Assembly: GCF_014197245.1 (NCBI RefSeq)
Contig: NZ_JACIFF010000001.1
Span: 868,001 to 932,000, forward strand
Direction: 5' to 3'
Origin: Neolewinella aquimaris
Lineage (GTDB): Bacteria; Bacteroidota; Bacteroidia; Chitinophagales; Saprospiraceae
DNA: 64,000 bases
In this document: in pieces, positions 9,111-17,558 of the stretch
Numbering within the stretch: position 1 is the stretch's first letter
Layout: the number at the start of each line of letters is the position of its first letter
Position numbers and translations under genes: made by a program
The notes under the pieces: model-generated
Database searches by the model: none
Told to the model about the DNA's origin: nothing
What the model saw: the letters and a program-made list of their open reading frames with translations, nothing else

Positions 9111-10196
9111 ATGAAACTACGTACACCCCAGCATTCCGGTTTGTGGATACTGCTCCTAGCTGTACTGGCCTGCTCCTGCGTCCGCGCCCAGGATGCACGT
9201 TTCAGTCAGCTGTGGACCACACCGATGTTGAATAACCCCGCCCTGACCGGCGTGATGAATGGCCGGCTGCGGGTTACCGCCAACTATCAGGCCCTCTATA
9301 CGACGCTCCAGCATACGGAAGGCTACCGCAGCATGGCGGCTTCCGCGGAATTCAGGGAACGCCTCCGCAGCGGCAATTATGCCGGCTTCGGGGTACAACT
9401 GCAACACGACCGGGCGGGAGAGAGCAATTTCGTACGGAGCAGCGGCGTGCTGAGTGGAAGCTACCAACAACAGCTCTACGGCGGCGGCTCCCGGGGGAAC
9501 ATCCACCACTACCTGGCCGGCGGTGTGCAACTCGGGGTGGGCCAGCGTGGCTTCGACATGAACAAGCTCTGGTTTTCGGAGCAGTACTTCGTGGACCCGG
9601 CGTCGCGCCAATCCTATCTGGATCGATCCGCTCCGAGCGGGGAGCTTTACAGTGGTCTCGGTGGCCGCCTGTACCCGGATATCAATATCGGGGTGGCGTG
9701 GTTTGCCACCTTCGGTGATCGTTCGGGTGCCTACCTGGGGGGGGCCGCCTACCACCTGACGCGTCCCAACGTATCTCCGTTACCTGACTACACCGATCTA
9801 CTATCCCGACGGTACGTGATCCACGGTGGCGGGGAACTGCCGCTCGGGCAGGGATACCTCAGTTTTCTCCCCGTCGTAAGGGCAATGGTGCAGGGCCCTA
9901 GTTTCAGCAGTACCATCGGCGGCAGCTTCCGGTACACCCAACGCGGTTGGCGCGAAGTGGCCCTGCGGGCGGGCGTATGGGGGCAACTGACCAACGCACA
10001 CAACGAACGTACCGGCCTTGGCGCGGTGATCGTTGCCGTGAGCCTGGAGGCAGACAATGTGCAGCTTGGACTGAGTTACGACCTTGCCGTTGGCGGACTC
10101 AGTCGGGCGACCAGCAACCGGGGAGGATTCGAATTAAGCATTACTTATACGCAACTGGAAGCCCAGGGAAATCGGGTGCGTTGTCCCAAATTTTGA
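9111..10196 (+). CDS. PorP/SprF family type IX secretion outer-membrane protein
   Basis: A 361-residue outer-membrane beta-barrel protein. A signal peptide (residues 1-26, ending SCVRAQ) precedes the family hallmark DARFSQLWTTPMLNNPALTGVM, and the rest is alternating amphipathic strands such as GNYAGFGVQLQHDRAG and VQLGLSYDLAVGGL. Members of this family accompany individual T9SS type B substrates and are needed for their secretion or attachment. Only one base separates its ATG from the stop of the giant SprB-repeat gene, so the two are almost certainly co-transcribed and translationally coupled. The partner relation is inferred from the known sprB-sprF arrangement. Confidence 0.93.
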   Translation: MKLRTPQHSGLWILLLAVLACSCVRAQDARFSQLWTTPMLNNPALTGVMNGRLRVTANYQALYTTLQHTEGYRSMAASAEFRERLRSGNYAGFGVQLQHDRAGESNFVRSSGVLSGSYQQQLYGGGSRGNIHHYLAGGVQLGVGQRGFDMNKLWFSEQYFVDPASRQSYLDRSAPSGELYSGLGGRLYPDINIGVAWFATFGDRSGAYLGGAAYHLTRPNVSPLPDYTDLLSRRYVIHGGGELPLGQGYLSFLPVVRAMVQGPSFSSTIGGSFRYTQRGWREVALRAGVWGQLTNAHNERTGLGAVIVAVSLEADNVQLGLSYDLAVGGLSRATSNRGGFELSITYTQLEAQGNRVRCPKF

Positions 10197-10350
10197 GTGG
10201 CATAACAATTTTATTGGGATAGAGGCAAATACGCCATTTATTTGTAAGAATAATGTCGTAACTTCAAAATATTATTCTATTTCCTATATTTCAGATGTGA
10301 ACGTTTTTAACGTTTGTCTGTTTTAGCTGTCACACCTAAGCACGCAAATC
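10197..10350 (+). promoter_or_regulatory. AT-rich intergenic region with promoter-like element and small palindromes
   Basis: These 154 bases are much more AT-rich than the flanking genes. TATATTTC at 10285-10292 is a near match to TAnnTTTG. At 10300-10314 the palindrome AACGTT occurs twice, separated by TTT, and could form a 6-bp hairpin or serve as a repressor site. No open frame of note. Assigned as the regulatory region of the KTSC gene by position. Confidence 0.4.
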
Positions 10351-10608
10351 ATGGAACATCACAACTTTGGAAAGAAAAGCGAAATGGCTTCCTTCGCCGG
10401 TTACGACCAGGAAAATCGCATCCTCTACATCACCTTTATTAGTGGCGCTACGACCATCGCCTACTCCAATATGAGTCCTGAATTGTATGCTGAGCTCATT
10501 CAATCGCCCTATCCAGATGTCTGCCTACGGTTCAAGATCCAGGCTAAACATCCCTTCCGCCGGGTAGAGCCCTCCTTCGAATCGTTGGATTACTCCTTTA
10601 TGAAGTGA
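10351..10608 (+). CDS. KTSC domain-containing small protein
   Basis: An 85-residue cytoplasmic protein, almost entirely one KTSC domain. The family pattern is visible: a GYDQENRILYITFISG strand pair, a YSNMSPELYAEL helix, and a terminal HPFRRV. These small domains occur alone or next to RNA-binding or lysyl-tRNA-synthetase-like proteins; their role is not established. Start ATG 10351 follows an AT-rich leader and the gene ends 31 bases before pyrF, which has its own promoter-like element. Function cannot be given from sequence. Confidence 0.8.
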   Translation: MEHHNFGKKSEMASFAGYDQENRILYITFISGATTIAYSNMSPELYAELIQSPYPDVCLRFKIQAKHPFRRVEPSFESLDYSFMK

Positions 10609-10612
10609 TCCT

Positions 10613-10620
10613 TACCTTCG
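10613..10620 (+). promoter_or_regulatory. Variant -7 element of pyrF
   Basis: TACCTTCG, a TAnnTTCG variant seen before several genes in this window, lies 19 bases before ATG 10640. Confidence 0.4.
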
Positions 10621-10639
10621 TCACCCTTAAGAAAAAGGG

Positions 10640-11443
10640 ATGAAGAAGCAGGAATTAGTACAGCGTATCCGTTCTAAACGAAGTTTTCTCTGCGTCGGTC
10701 TCGACCCTGACGTAAGTCGCATCCCGGAGCGTTTTTCCGGCGACGTGCTTGCCTTCAACCGGTGGATCATCGACCAGACCCGCGACCTGTGCGTCGCCTA
10801 CAAACCAAACACCGCCTTTTACGAAGCCCTTGGTCTTGAGGGCACCCGTATTCTGAAGCAGACCATTGCCTATATCGGCAACAACCACCTGATAATTGCC
10901 GATGCCAAACGTGGTGACATCGGCAACACTTCCCGCTACTACGCTCGCTTCGCCTTCGATACCCTGGGCGCCGATGCGATTACGGTAGCACCGTACATGG
11001 GTGCGGATTCCGTACAACCCTTTCTGGAAGAGGCCGGAAAGTGGACCATTCTGCTCGCGCTTACGAGCAATTCGGGAAGCAGCGATTTTCAACACGCCCT
11101 TCAGGGTGATACCGGACAGCCCCTGTACGAACGCGTCATGCGCACGGCGATGGAATGGGGGTCGACCGACAACCTGATGTTCGTATGCGGCGCTACGCGG
11201 GCGGAGCGCTTCGGCGACCTGCGGCGCATCGCGCCGGATCACTTTTTTCTCGTCCCCGGCATCGGGGCTCAGGGGGGCGATCTCGCAGCGGTCTGCACCT
11301 TCGGACTTAACGACGAGTGCGGCCTGCTCGTCAACAGCAGCCGGGGCATCCTCTACGCCGAGGATCCGCGACGTGCCGCCCTCGATCTGCAGCGGCAAAT
11401 GGACGAAGCACTAAAGAATTATGCCCCCAAAGTTTTTGAATAG
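10640..11443 (+). CDS. pyrF: Orotidine 5'-phosphate decarboxylase
   Basis: A 267-residue enzyme for the last step of UMP synthesis, decarboxylating OMP to UMP in the cytoplasm. The N-terminal FLCVGLDPD strand and the catalytic motif DAKRGDIGNT at residues 88-97 (K90 and D93 being the charged pair) are intact. The phosphate-binding end is FLVPGIGAQGGD, followed by VNSSRGILYA. Length and sequence place it in the longer bacterial type 2 branch of PyrF. The -33 box of the downstream tRNA-His promoter lies within the last codons. Confidence 0.95.
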   Translation: MKKQELVQRIRSKRSFLCVGLDPDVSRIPERFSGDVLAFNRWIIDQTRDLCVAYKPNTAFYEALGLEGTRILKQTIAYIGNNHLIIADAKRGDIGNTSRYYARFAFDTLGADAITVAPYMGADSVQPFLEEAGKWTILLALTSNSGSSDFQHALQGDTGQPLYERVMRTAMEWGSTDNLMFVCGATRAERFGDLRRIAPDHFFLVPGIGAQGGDLAAVCTFGLNDECGLLVNSSRGILYAEDPRRAALDLQRQMDEALKNYAPKVFE

Positions 11444-11463
11444 AGCGGAACTATTTACCTTTG
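11436..11463 (+). promoter_or_regulatory. Promoter of tRNA-His
   Basis: TTG at 11436-11438 and TACCTTTG at 11456-11463 are separated by 17 bases, a Bacteroidota -33/-7 pair. The tRNA begins about 29 bases downstream. The -33 box overlaps the end of pyrF. Confidence 0.65.
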
Positions 11464-11491
11464 CGGAGCTTTCCTAGGAAGGCGGTTAAAT

Positions 11492-11566
11492 GGTGGTTGT
11501 AGCTCAGTTGGTTAGAGCGCTGGATTGTGATTCCAGAGGTCGCCGGTTCAAACCCGGTCTTCCACC
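11492..11566 (+). tRNA. tRNA-His (GTG)
   Basis: Cloverleaf found by eye. G-1 at 11492, D-stem GCTC/GAGC, anticodon stem CTGGA/TCCAG with loop TTGTGAT giving anticodon GTG (11527-11529), and T-arm GCCGG-TTCAAAC-CCGGT. The extra 5' G and the C73 discriminator are histidine identity elements. CCA is not encoded. In the acceptor stem GTGGTTG faces CTTCCAC, leaving two adjacent U-U mismatches at 5:68 and 6:67, unlike the fully paired E. coli tRNA-His. Confidence 0.93.
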
Positions 11567-11574
11567 CTCCGAAG

Positions 11575-11600
11575 GGGGTGTCCTGCACGCAGGGCGCCCC
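11575..11600 (+). terminator. Hairpin between tRNA-His and the convergent PorV-like gene
   Basis: GGGGTGTCCTGC pairs with GCAGGGCGCCCC (12 bp including two G-U pairs, AC between the arms), followed by TATTTCTTT. It ends exactly where the convergent gene stops, so it may serve both transcripts. Confidence 0.65.
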
Positions 11601-12694
11601 TATTTCTTTGGACTAATGCCCAGACGCAGGCTGACGATGTGGCTGTAGGTAGACCTTCCCTCGTTATCGCCCAAATCGGTGTAAGCGTAGTCAACGAACA
11701 ACTGCCCGACCTTGAGGCCTAATCCCAACGAGGGCCGTGAATTTATGGCCTCCTGATTGTCGAAATCGCGTATGCGTTGCAGTTGACTGACGCCGGCGCG
11801 GAGAAAAACGAAGTCGCCGTAGTCGGCCTCCACTCCGAAGGCCGGGTCGAGGCTCACCGGATCCGCACTGACCAGGGTGTTTCGCTTCCCGTCGGTGGTC
11901 GCGATCAGATCGAGTTCGGCGGTCAGGCCGATCTGTTCCGTGATGGTGAAAGAGCGGGCAACCCCCAGAATAAGGGTAGGCGTGGTGGTTTCAACGCTAT
12001 TGATGGGTATCGCGTTGTCCGTGATCTCCAGGACCTGCCGTTCTTCCTCGCTGAAGGAAAAGCTCCACGCATTGAAGGTGGTGCTGATGTCGCGGCCCAG
12101 GAGGGCGAACGTCCAATCGTTGCGTTGGTACTGGGCGCCAAGGTCAAGTCCAAACCCCCAGCTGCTGGCGAATTCCCCGATGTTGCGGTGGATCACCTTC
12201 ACGTTGCCGCCGACCCGGAGCACTCCCTTCCCCCGGATAAAGGCGCGCGAATAGGTTCCCAGAAAGGCGTAGTCGGCGGCCGAAAACTCAGTGACGTTGT
12301 CGTAGTTGATCGTACCGTCGGCTTCGTAGAGCGAGAGGGTGTTGGGAATCTGATCGATGCCGAAGCGAATGAGGCTGACCCCGATGCGCTGATTGTTGCT
12401 GGATAGGGGCATCGTGACCCCGAGAAAATCGTAGTTCCCTACCCCACCGAACCATTCGGCGTGCATGGCTCCGATCTCCAGTCCGCGTTCGGCCGGTAGA
12501 CCAGCCAGGCCGGCGGGATTCCAGGCACCGGCGTAGACGTCATTCTGGCCGGCAACCACTGCGGTACCCATCCCATGGGCCCGGGCGCCTACCCCGAACG
12601 TCAGAAACTCGTTGCTGTACTTCTGGGCGACGGCGGGTAAGGAAAGGACAAGGGAAGCGGTCAGCAGGACCAGGCAGCGGAAACGTAAGGTCAT
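11600..12694 (-). CDS. PorV/PorQ-family outer-membrane protein
   Basis: A 364-residue outer-membrane beta barrel. The signal peptide (residues 1-24) starts at ATG 12694 and ends in PAVAQ. The mature N-terminus (FLTFGVGARAHGMGTAVVAGQNDVYAGAWNPAGLAGL) is the hallmark of the PorV/PorQ family, whose members belong to the type IX secretion machinery or resemble FadL transporters. The rest is repeated strands such as GNYDFLGVTMPLS and LFVDYAYTDLG. An upstream frame extension to 12799 has no signal character and is rejected. It diverges from the AI-2E-type permease gene over 167 bases. Whether it is the PorV of the main secretion complex or a paralogue cannot be decided here. Confidence 0.82.
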   Translation of the reverse strand: MTLRFRCLVLLTASLVLSLPAVAQKYSNEFLTFGVGARAHGMGTAVVAGQNDVYAGAWNPAGLAGLPAERGLEIGAMHAEWFGGVGNYDFLGVTMPLSSNNQRIGVSLIRFGIDQIPNTLSLYEADGTINYDNVTEFSAADYAFLGTYSRAFIRGKGVLRVGGNVKVIHRNIGEFASSWGFGLDLGAQYQRNDWTFALLGRDISTTFNAWSFSFSEEERQVLEITDNAIPINSVETTTPTLILGVARSFTITEQIGLTAELDLIATTDGKRNTLVSADPVSLDPAFGVEADYGDFVFLRAGVSQLQRIRDFDNQEAINSRPSLGLGLKVGQLFVDYAYTDLGDNEGRSTYSHIVSLRLGISPKK

Positions 12695-12861
12695 AGTAAG
12701 TGTAAGGTAAACAGCTTGATAACGAAAAAATGGTGGCTGCCGTCTCCGGTGCCCCAAAGTATTTATCTCCGTGGGGACATCCCCACCGAACACCTTCATC
12801 CCAGGTGGGTAATAGTGAAGCGGTGCAGCCGACTGGCTCGCCGCACAATTTAATACCCCTT

Positions 12862-13941
12862 ATGCGACTCGATAACGACCGTACCACCGCCCGGCGGGTC
12901 AGGAAGACCATCTTCTTTATCCTCGTTACCCTTACTACGGTAGCCTTCTTCGGACTTATCGGCCCCTTCCTCCTTACCTGCTTCTGGGCGGCCGTACTGG
13001 CGGTGATCTTTTACAACGTCTACCGGCGACTAAGAATCTGGCTGCGCGGGCGCGACAGCATCGCGGCCGGACTTACCACCCTGCTCGTCGTGCTATTCGT
13101 CATCGTACCGTTCGGTTTGCTCACGCTAGCGCTGGTAAACCAGGCAATTTCCTTGTACGGTCAGATCGAGGCGGGATCGTTCAATACCTCCGTCGTCTTC
13201 GATTACATCGACACCAGCCTGCCCGACCTTGCCAATGCCCTTTCCGATTTTGGGGTAAGTACCGCCGATTTACGGCAGCGTTTCAACACCGCGGTGGGCC
13301 AGGGCGGGCAGTTCGTGGCGAACTGGGCCATCGGCTTCGGCAGCAGCCTGCTGAACACCATTATTCAGTTTACGCTCGTCATCTATCTTCTTTACTTCTT
13401 CTTGGTAGATGGCAGGGCCATCGAGCGGGCGCTCGTCCGGACCATCCCCATGGGTGACGTGCGGGAACGCACCCTCTTCCGTCGCTTTGCCCAGGTGGCG
13501 CGCGCTACCCTCAAGGGGACCCTCATTGTCGCCTTCGTGCAGGGGGCCATCGGCGGAATACTCTTCGCCGTGCTCGGTATTCCGGCCGCGTTGCTCTGGG
13601 GAGTGGCCATGATGTTGCTGGCCCTGCTACCCGTGGGCGGCAGTGCCATCGTGTGGGTGCCCGCCGCGATCATCATGTTCATTCAGGGCAACGTTACTTC
13701 CGGTATAATCATCGTGGTGGTGGGTTCCCTCATTATCGGCCTGGTGGACAACCTGCTCCGTCCCCTACTGGTGGGCAGGGATACCCAGATGCCCGACTAC
13801 GTGGTCCTGATTTCCACCCTTGGCGGCATCGCGATGTTTGGTCTCAGTGGCTTCGTGATCGGGCCCACCGTTGCCGCGCTCTTCATCACCGTCTGGCAGA
13901 TGATGGGTCAGGATTACGGAGGCAACCGGGAACGGGTTTAG
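12862..13941 (+). CDS. AI-2E family transporter (permease)
   Basis: A 359-residue inner-membrane protein with about eight hydrophobic segments. Two lie at the N-terminus (residues about 15-50), one near 70-95, and the remainder after residue 155. The conserved middle reads TIIQFTLVIYLLYFFLVDGRAI. Later parts include GVAMMLLALLPVGGSAIVWVPAAI and GLVDNLLRPLLVG, typical of PF01594. The family is named after TqsA but contains many exporters and Na+/H+ antiporter-like members; the substrate is unknown. ATG 12862 starts the protein; a longer frame to 12730 would cover the promoter region. Its TAG stop overlaps the stop codon of the convergent proline dehydrogenase gene by 4 bases. Confidence 0.85.
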   Translation: MRLDNDRTTARRVRKTIFFILVTLTTVAFFGLIGPFLLTCFWAAVLAVIFYNVYRRLRIWLRGRDSIAAGLTTLLVVLFVIVPFGLLTLALVNQAISLYGQIEAGSFNTSVVFDYIDTSLPDLANALSDFGVSTADLRQRFNTAVGQGGQFVANWAIGFGSSLLNTIIQFTLVIYLLYFFLVDGRAIERALVRTIPMGDVRERTLFRRFAQVARATLKGTLIVAFVQGAIGGILFAVLGIPAALLWGVAMMLLALLPVGGSAIVWVPAAIIMFIQGNVTSGIIIVVVGSLIIGLVDNLLRPLLVGRDTQMPDYVVLISTLGGIAMFGLSGFVIGPTVAALFITVWQMMGQDYGGNRERV

Positions 13942-15191
13942 ATTCCGCGTCGCCGCACCTCCTCGTTGAGCATGCTTAGTTCACGACTGCTCTCTCCGGT
14001 AACCGAGGTGTTCTCCTGAGCCCGCCGCAGCAGGTAGGGAAAAACCTCCTTTACTGGTCCGTATACCATGTATTTGCTCACATTGAAGCCTTCTTCGGCG
14101 AGGTTGAAGGTGAGGTTACCGCTCATCCCCAGCAGCTGTGAAAACCGCAGGTTGGGGTGGTCACGGGGAATATCCCGATCCTGCATGGCGAGGATTAGTT
14201 TAACGGTACTCGCCTCATTGTGGCTGGCGAGGCAACAGGCAATCTCCTCGTGGTGATCGACGCAGTACGCAATCGCGGCATCGTAATCGCGGTGGGTGGC
14301 CGCGAGGGTCGGCTGGATCGGAGAAGGCCGGCCCGTGGCCTCCGCCCGCTTCCTTTCCTTGACCATGTAGGCTCCCCGTACGACCTTAAGCGCTAGCTTG
14401 AACCCCTGCTGGCGGGCACGCAGGTGCAATGCTTTGAGGTAACCCAAGCGATCGTGGCGGTACATCTGGCAGGTAGTGAAAACGACGTGCTTTTCCCGGT
14501 TATACCGGGCCATCATGTATTCACATATCTGGTCAATGGTGTGCTGTATCCAACTCTCTTCGGCGTCGATATAAACTTCGCTCCCGCGTTCCCGACCGAG
14601 ACGGCAGATCCGGTCTATCCGATCGATACCAACCTGTAGGTCCTTGTTCGTAATGTGCTCGAAATCAATGGTTGTATCATTCAGTTGTTCAAGTAAATTG
14701 AAGGGCATGATACTTGTGAGCTTTACGACCGATCCGATCACGGCGTCGGTCCTACCGGCAAATTCCGTGGCGCGCAGGCTCTGCTGCATGGCCTCCTCCA
14801 TTCCGGCCGTGCTTGCTTTGCCCTCGGCACCAAAATCCAGGATGCTGTCCACCCCGCGTTCGGCGAGCATATTGATGACCGGCACGGCCTCTTCGAGCGA
14901 CACCCCGCCGACAAATTGGCGGTAAACGGTATTTTTAACCATCCACTCCGCTCCGGGCAGGCTGTATTCCACGGCGCGTAGGCCAAGCGAGCCCATAATC
15001 CGGGTAAGCAGGCGGTTGCCCATTAGGCGAAACAAGCGACGGGTCCCGAGCAACCTCGCATCGGACAGGTGCCGAAACGTACTTGCCGTATCCGTAAAAT
15101 CGGGAAGATGGGTAATCCGGGATGCACGAAGATCCTGCAGCGCCTGCTCGGCCAGCGGAAATTGCCGGACCGGCCCGCTTGAGTTTTTCAT
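13938..15191 (-). CDS. Proline dehydrogenase (monofunctional)
   Basis: A 417-residue FAD enzyme oxidising proline to pyrroline-5-carboxylate, the first step of proline catabolism. Recognisable segments include the barrel motifs FAGRTDAVIGSVVKLTSI, VYIDAEESWIQ, and LALKVVRGAYMVKERKRA (substrate and FAD contacts). Further segments are ACCLASHNE and the C-terminal FSQLLGMSGNLTFNLAEEGFNVSKYMVYGP. It lacks the C-terminal P5C dehydrogenase domain of PutA. The size and sequence resemble the mitochondrial/Bacteroidota type. No P5C dehydrogenase gene is nearby. The 3' end overlaps that of the AI-2E permease. Confidence 0.92.
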   Translation of the reverse strand: MKNSSGPVRQFPLAEQALQDLRASRITHLPDFTDTASTFRHLSDARLLGTRRLFRLMGNRLLTRIMGSLGLRAVEYSLPGAEWMVKNTVYRQFVGGVSLEEAVPVINMLAERGVDSILDFGAEGKASTAGMEEAMQQSLRATEFAGRTDAVIGSVVKLTSIMPFNLLEQLNDTTIDFEHITNKDLQVGIDRIDRICRLGRERGSEVYIDAEESWIQHTIDQICEYMMARYNREKHVVFTTCQMYRHDRLGYLKALHLRARQQGFKLALKVVRGAYMVKERKRAEATGRPSPIQPTLAATHRDYDAAIAYCVDHHEEIACCLASHNEASTVKLILAMQDRDIPRDHPNLRFSQLLGMSGNLTFNLAEEGFNVSKYMVYGPVKEVFPYLLRRAQENTSVTGESSRELSMLNEEVRRRGI

Positions 15192-15264
15192 AGATCGAAA
15201 CTTTGCGCCGGAACTGTTGCGACGACAACTATCTAACGAAAATACACCGCATAAGTTACATCGA

Positions 15265-16071
15265 CTACGGTTCGGGCCGCAGGACGATTCCGACCGAGGG
15301 ACTTACACCGAGACGGGCGTGGGCAACGGCTGCAGCATTCAACTCGAAGCGCCGGAGAACCCGGTAGCCGATTCCCAAACTAAGCTCCCCGGTGGCGCCG
15401 ATCACCCCCGCACGCAGCGAGATCGACGGATCGGGTTGGTACTCGATCCCGGCCCGCCATGCGTTGCCTTGCCGGAAGCGCTCCCACTCCAGCAATAACA
15501 GCAGTTGACCGCTGAGGCGGTAAGCGGTGCCGAGAGAAATTCGGGGAGAATGCCCCTTCCGCGCGAACGGATGATAGAGCCGCACCGCCAGGGTTAGGTC
15601 CGCTATCGCCTGGTAGTGCATCCCCAGTCCCGCAGCAAGTTGCCGTTTGCTGCCGTAGCCGTGGGTTGTCTGGTTGTAAAAGTCCAGTTCAGTCCCGATC
15701 GACCACCGTTCGGTGAGGCGTCGCCCGTAACCGATGCCCGTGCGCTGTTCGGCGTAGCCCGGAAGAGTGAAACTGGCCAGTCGCGCACCGAAGCCTTGAG
15801 GAAGTACGATGCCCACCGACGCGATGGTCAGGTCGTTGATACCGAAGCGTTGCTCGGCACTCGCGGCGGCGGCGGTTCGCTCGGTGTTGCTCAGTCCCGC
15901 CGGATTGGTCCACAGCGCGTCTACCCCGACTGATGTCAGTCCGGCACCCCCCAGGCTGCGGCTGCGGGTATCAAAGTTGGGAAATAGCGTACGCTGAGAA
16001 TAGAGCGAACTGCCGGCAAAAACCAGCAGCAGGACATACCAGGGCAAATCACAATAATTTGCCCTAAACAT
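15265..16071 (-). CDS. Outer-membrane beta-barrel protein, PorV/FadL-like
   Basis: A 268-residue protein with a signal peptide (MFRANYCDLPWY.. to SLYSQ, residues 1-26). The first mature segment, NFDTRSRSLGGAGLTSVGVDALWTNPAGLS, resembles the N-terminus of PorV/PorQ-type and UPF0164 barrels (arginine- and glycine-rich, then NPAGL). The remaining sequence is short amphipathic strands ending in SPSVGIVLRPEP. It is shorter than PorV and about the size of PorQ, but the PorQ-specific pattern is not evident. Start ATG 16071 is one base from the alternative mazG start on the other strand. Role in envelope transport is inferred. Confidence 0.65.
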   Translation of the reverse strand: MFRANYCDLPWYVLLLVFAGSSLYSQRTLFPNFDTRSRSLGGAGLTSVGVDALWTNPAGLSNTERTAAAASAEQRFGINDLTIASVGIVLPQGFGARLASFTLPGYAEQRTGIGYGRRLTERWSIGTELDFYNQTTHGYGSKRQLAAGLGMHYQAIADLTLAVRLYHPFARKGHSPRISLGTAYRLSGQLLLLLEWERFRQGNAWRAGIEYQPDPSISLRAGVIGATGELSLGIGYRVLRRFELNAAAVAHARLGVSPSVGIVLRPEP

Positions 16072-16105
16072 AATGCTCCTGCCCAAAAAGCCGGACCTTC
16101 GCGGC

Positions 16106-16864
16106 ATGAATTCGAAACTGACCGCCTTTCAGAGACTGCTCACCATCATGGACGAGCTGCGCGAACAGTGCCCCTGGGACCGCAAACAGACCTTCCAGAG
16201 CCTACGGAAGCTCACCATCGAAGAAACCTACGAACTGGCCGACGAGCTGCTTTCCGAAGATCTGGATGGCATTAAAGAAGAAGTCGGTGATCTCCTGCTG
16301 CACATGGTTTTCTACGCGCGCATTGCCTCGGAGCAGGGTGCCTGGGATATTGCCGATGCCCTGAACACCGTAAGCGACAAGCTCATCAAACGCCATCCCC
16401 ACATCTACGGCGACGTGGTGGCCGAGGACGAGGCGGCGGTAAAACGCAACTGGGAAGAGATTAAATTAGCGGAGGGGAAGGGAAAGAAAACCGTGCTTTC
16501 CGGCGTGCCCACTGCACTACCCGCCGTAGTGAAGGCTCTCCGTATGCAGGAGAAAACGGCCCAGTTCGGCTTCGACTGGGACAATGCCGATCAGGTTTGG
16601 GATAAGGTGGAAGAAGAAATGCGGGAATTCAGGGAGGCGGAGAAGCCGGAAGAGAAGGAAGCGGAATTTGGCGATCTGCTCTTTAGTCTAATCAATTACG
16701 CGCGCTGGCAGGGCATCGATCCGGAGACCGCCCTGGAGCGGACCAACCGAAAATTCAGGCAGCGCTTCGAGTACGTCGAATCCCGGGCCGGTGAATCGGG
16801 GCTCAACGGCATGTCACTGCCCGAGATGGAAAAGTTATGGCAGGCCGCAAAGCTGGTGGACTGA
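16106..16864 (+). CDS. mazG: Nucleoside triphosphate pyrophosphohydrolase MazG
   Basis: A 252-residue housecleaning enzyme hydrolysing NTPs and dNTPs to monophosphates and pyrophosphate. Two MazG domains are visible. The first has ELREQCPWDRKQTFQSLRKLTIEETYEL and EEVGDLLLHMVFYARIA; the second has WDKVEEEMREFREAE and EFGDLLFSLINYARWQGIDPETAL. The acidic EExxE/ExxD metal-binding helices are intact in both. The frame also contains ATG 16073, which would add 11 residues. ATG 16106 is preferred because homologues start with MNS..LTAFQRLL and because a GACCTTCG promoter-like element ends five bases before it. The two starts cannot be separated with certainty. Confidence 0.93.
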   Translation: MNSKLTAFQRLLTIMDELREQCPWDRKQTFQSLRKLTIEETYELADELLSEDLDGIKEEVGDLLLHMVFYARIASEQGAWDIADALNTVSDKLIKRHPHIYGDVVAEDEAAVKRNWEEIKLAEGKGKKTVLSGVPTALPAVVKALRMQEKTAQFGFDWDNADQVWDKVEEEMREFREAEKPEEKEAEFGDLLFSLINYARWQGIDPETALERTNRKFRQRFEYVESRAGESGLNGMSLPEMEKLWQAAKLVD

Positions 16865-16875
16865 TTTTGAATCCT

Positions 16876-16883
16876 TACCTTTG
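16876..16883 (+). promoter_or_regulatory. Bacteroidota -7 element
   Basis: TACCTTTG, an exact TAnnTTTG match, immediately after mazG and 85 bases before the bifunctional-nuclease-family gene, implying a leader of roughly 80 bases. Confidence 0.6.
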
Positions 16884-16967
16884 CCCGCCCTTAGACGGAG
16901 CCGGTTGGGATAAACCATCCATCCGGGTCATCCGTTAAAAATACTTTACAGGATTTACCGTAGTAGC

Positions 16968-17558
16968 ATGGATAAGATCGAGCTAAAAGTCATGGCCATC
17001 AGCCGCAGCGTTACCCAATCGCTGAACTACGCCGTGGTACTGGGAGAAACCAACGGACCCCGTCGGCTGCCCGTCATCATTGGCAGTGCCGAAGCCCAGG
17101 CCATCGCGATTGCCATAGAGGGAATGACCGGACCGCGCCCAATGACCCACGACCTGTTTAAAAACACGCTCGAAACCCTTCGCACCGACCTGCGCGAGAT
17201 CATCATCAGCGACATCAAGGAAGGCATCTTCTACGCCCGCCTGGTCCTGGATCGCGAGGGTGAAATCATTGAAGTCGACAGCCGCACCAGCGACGCCCTC
17301 GCCCTGGCTACCCGCTTCGATTGCCCCATCTACACCTACGAAATGATCCTGCAGAACGCCGGGATTGTGCTGGAGGGAGAAGGGGACGATGAAATGCAGA
17401 TGCAGGACCTTTCGGATACGGGCAGTCGCCAGCCGGACAGCCTCTCCAGCTACACCGTCGGGGAACTGAACACCATGCTTGAAGACGTCCTCAGCGAGGA
17501 AAATTACGAGCGGGCCGCCCAGATCCGCGACGAGATAAAGCAGCGCAAGGCCAGCTAG
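16968..17558 (+). CDS. Bifunctional nuclease family protein (DUF151) with UVR motif
   Basis: A 196-residue protein. Residues about 5-135 form the BFN/DUF151 domain: VVLGETNGPRRLPVIIGSAEAQAIAIAIEG, then the TRTDLREIIISDIKEGIFYARLVL segment and the VDSRTSDALALATRFDCPIY end. Plant and cyanobacterial members have been reported to have RNase and DNase activity. A linker leads to a C-terminal UVR helix pair (YTVGELNTMLEDVLSEENYERAAQIRDEIKQRK) of the kind found in UvrB/UvrC and in McsA, which suggests a protein partner. This BFN-UVR fusion is frequent in Bacteroidota. Its TAG overlaps the convergent fabD stop by four bases. Confidence 0.88.
   Translation: MDKIELKVMAISRSVTQSLNYAVVLGETNGPRRLPVIIGSAEAQAIAIAIEGMTGPRPMTHDLFKNTLETLRTDLREIIISDIKEGIFYARLVLDREGEIIEVDSRTSDALALATRFDCPIYTYEMILQNAGIVLEGEGDDEMQMQDLSDTGSRQPDSLSSYTVGELNTMLEDVLSEENYERAAQIRDEIKQRKAS

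Noticed and set aside
10300..10314. AACGTT repeats as an intrinsic terminator after the PorP/SprF gene
   Set aside because: The stem is short and AT-rich, over 100 bases from the stop, and not followed by a T run; more likely part of the next promoter.
15016..15498. A 160-codon plus-strand frame between the proline dehydrogenase and the barrel gene
   Set aside because: It is mostly antisense to both genes, has no recognisable domain and no promoter element at its start.
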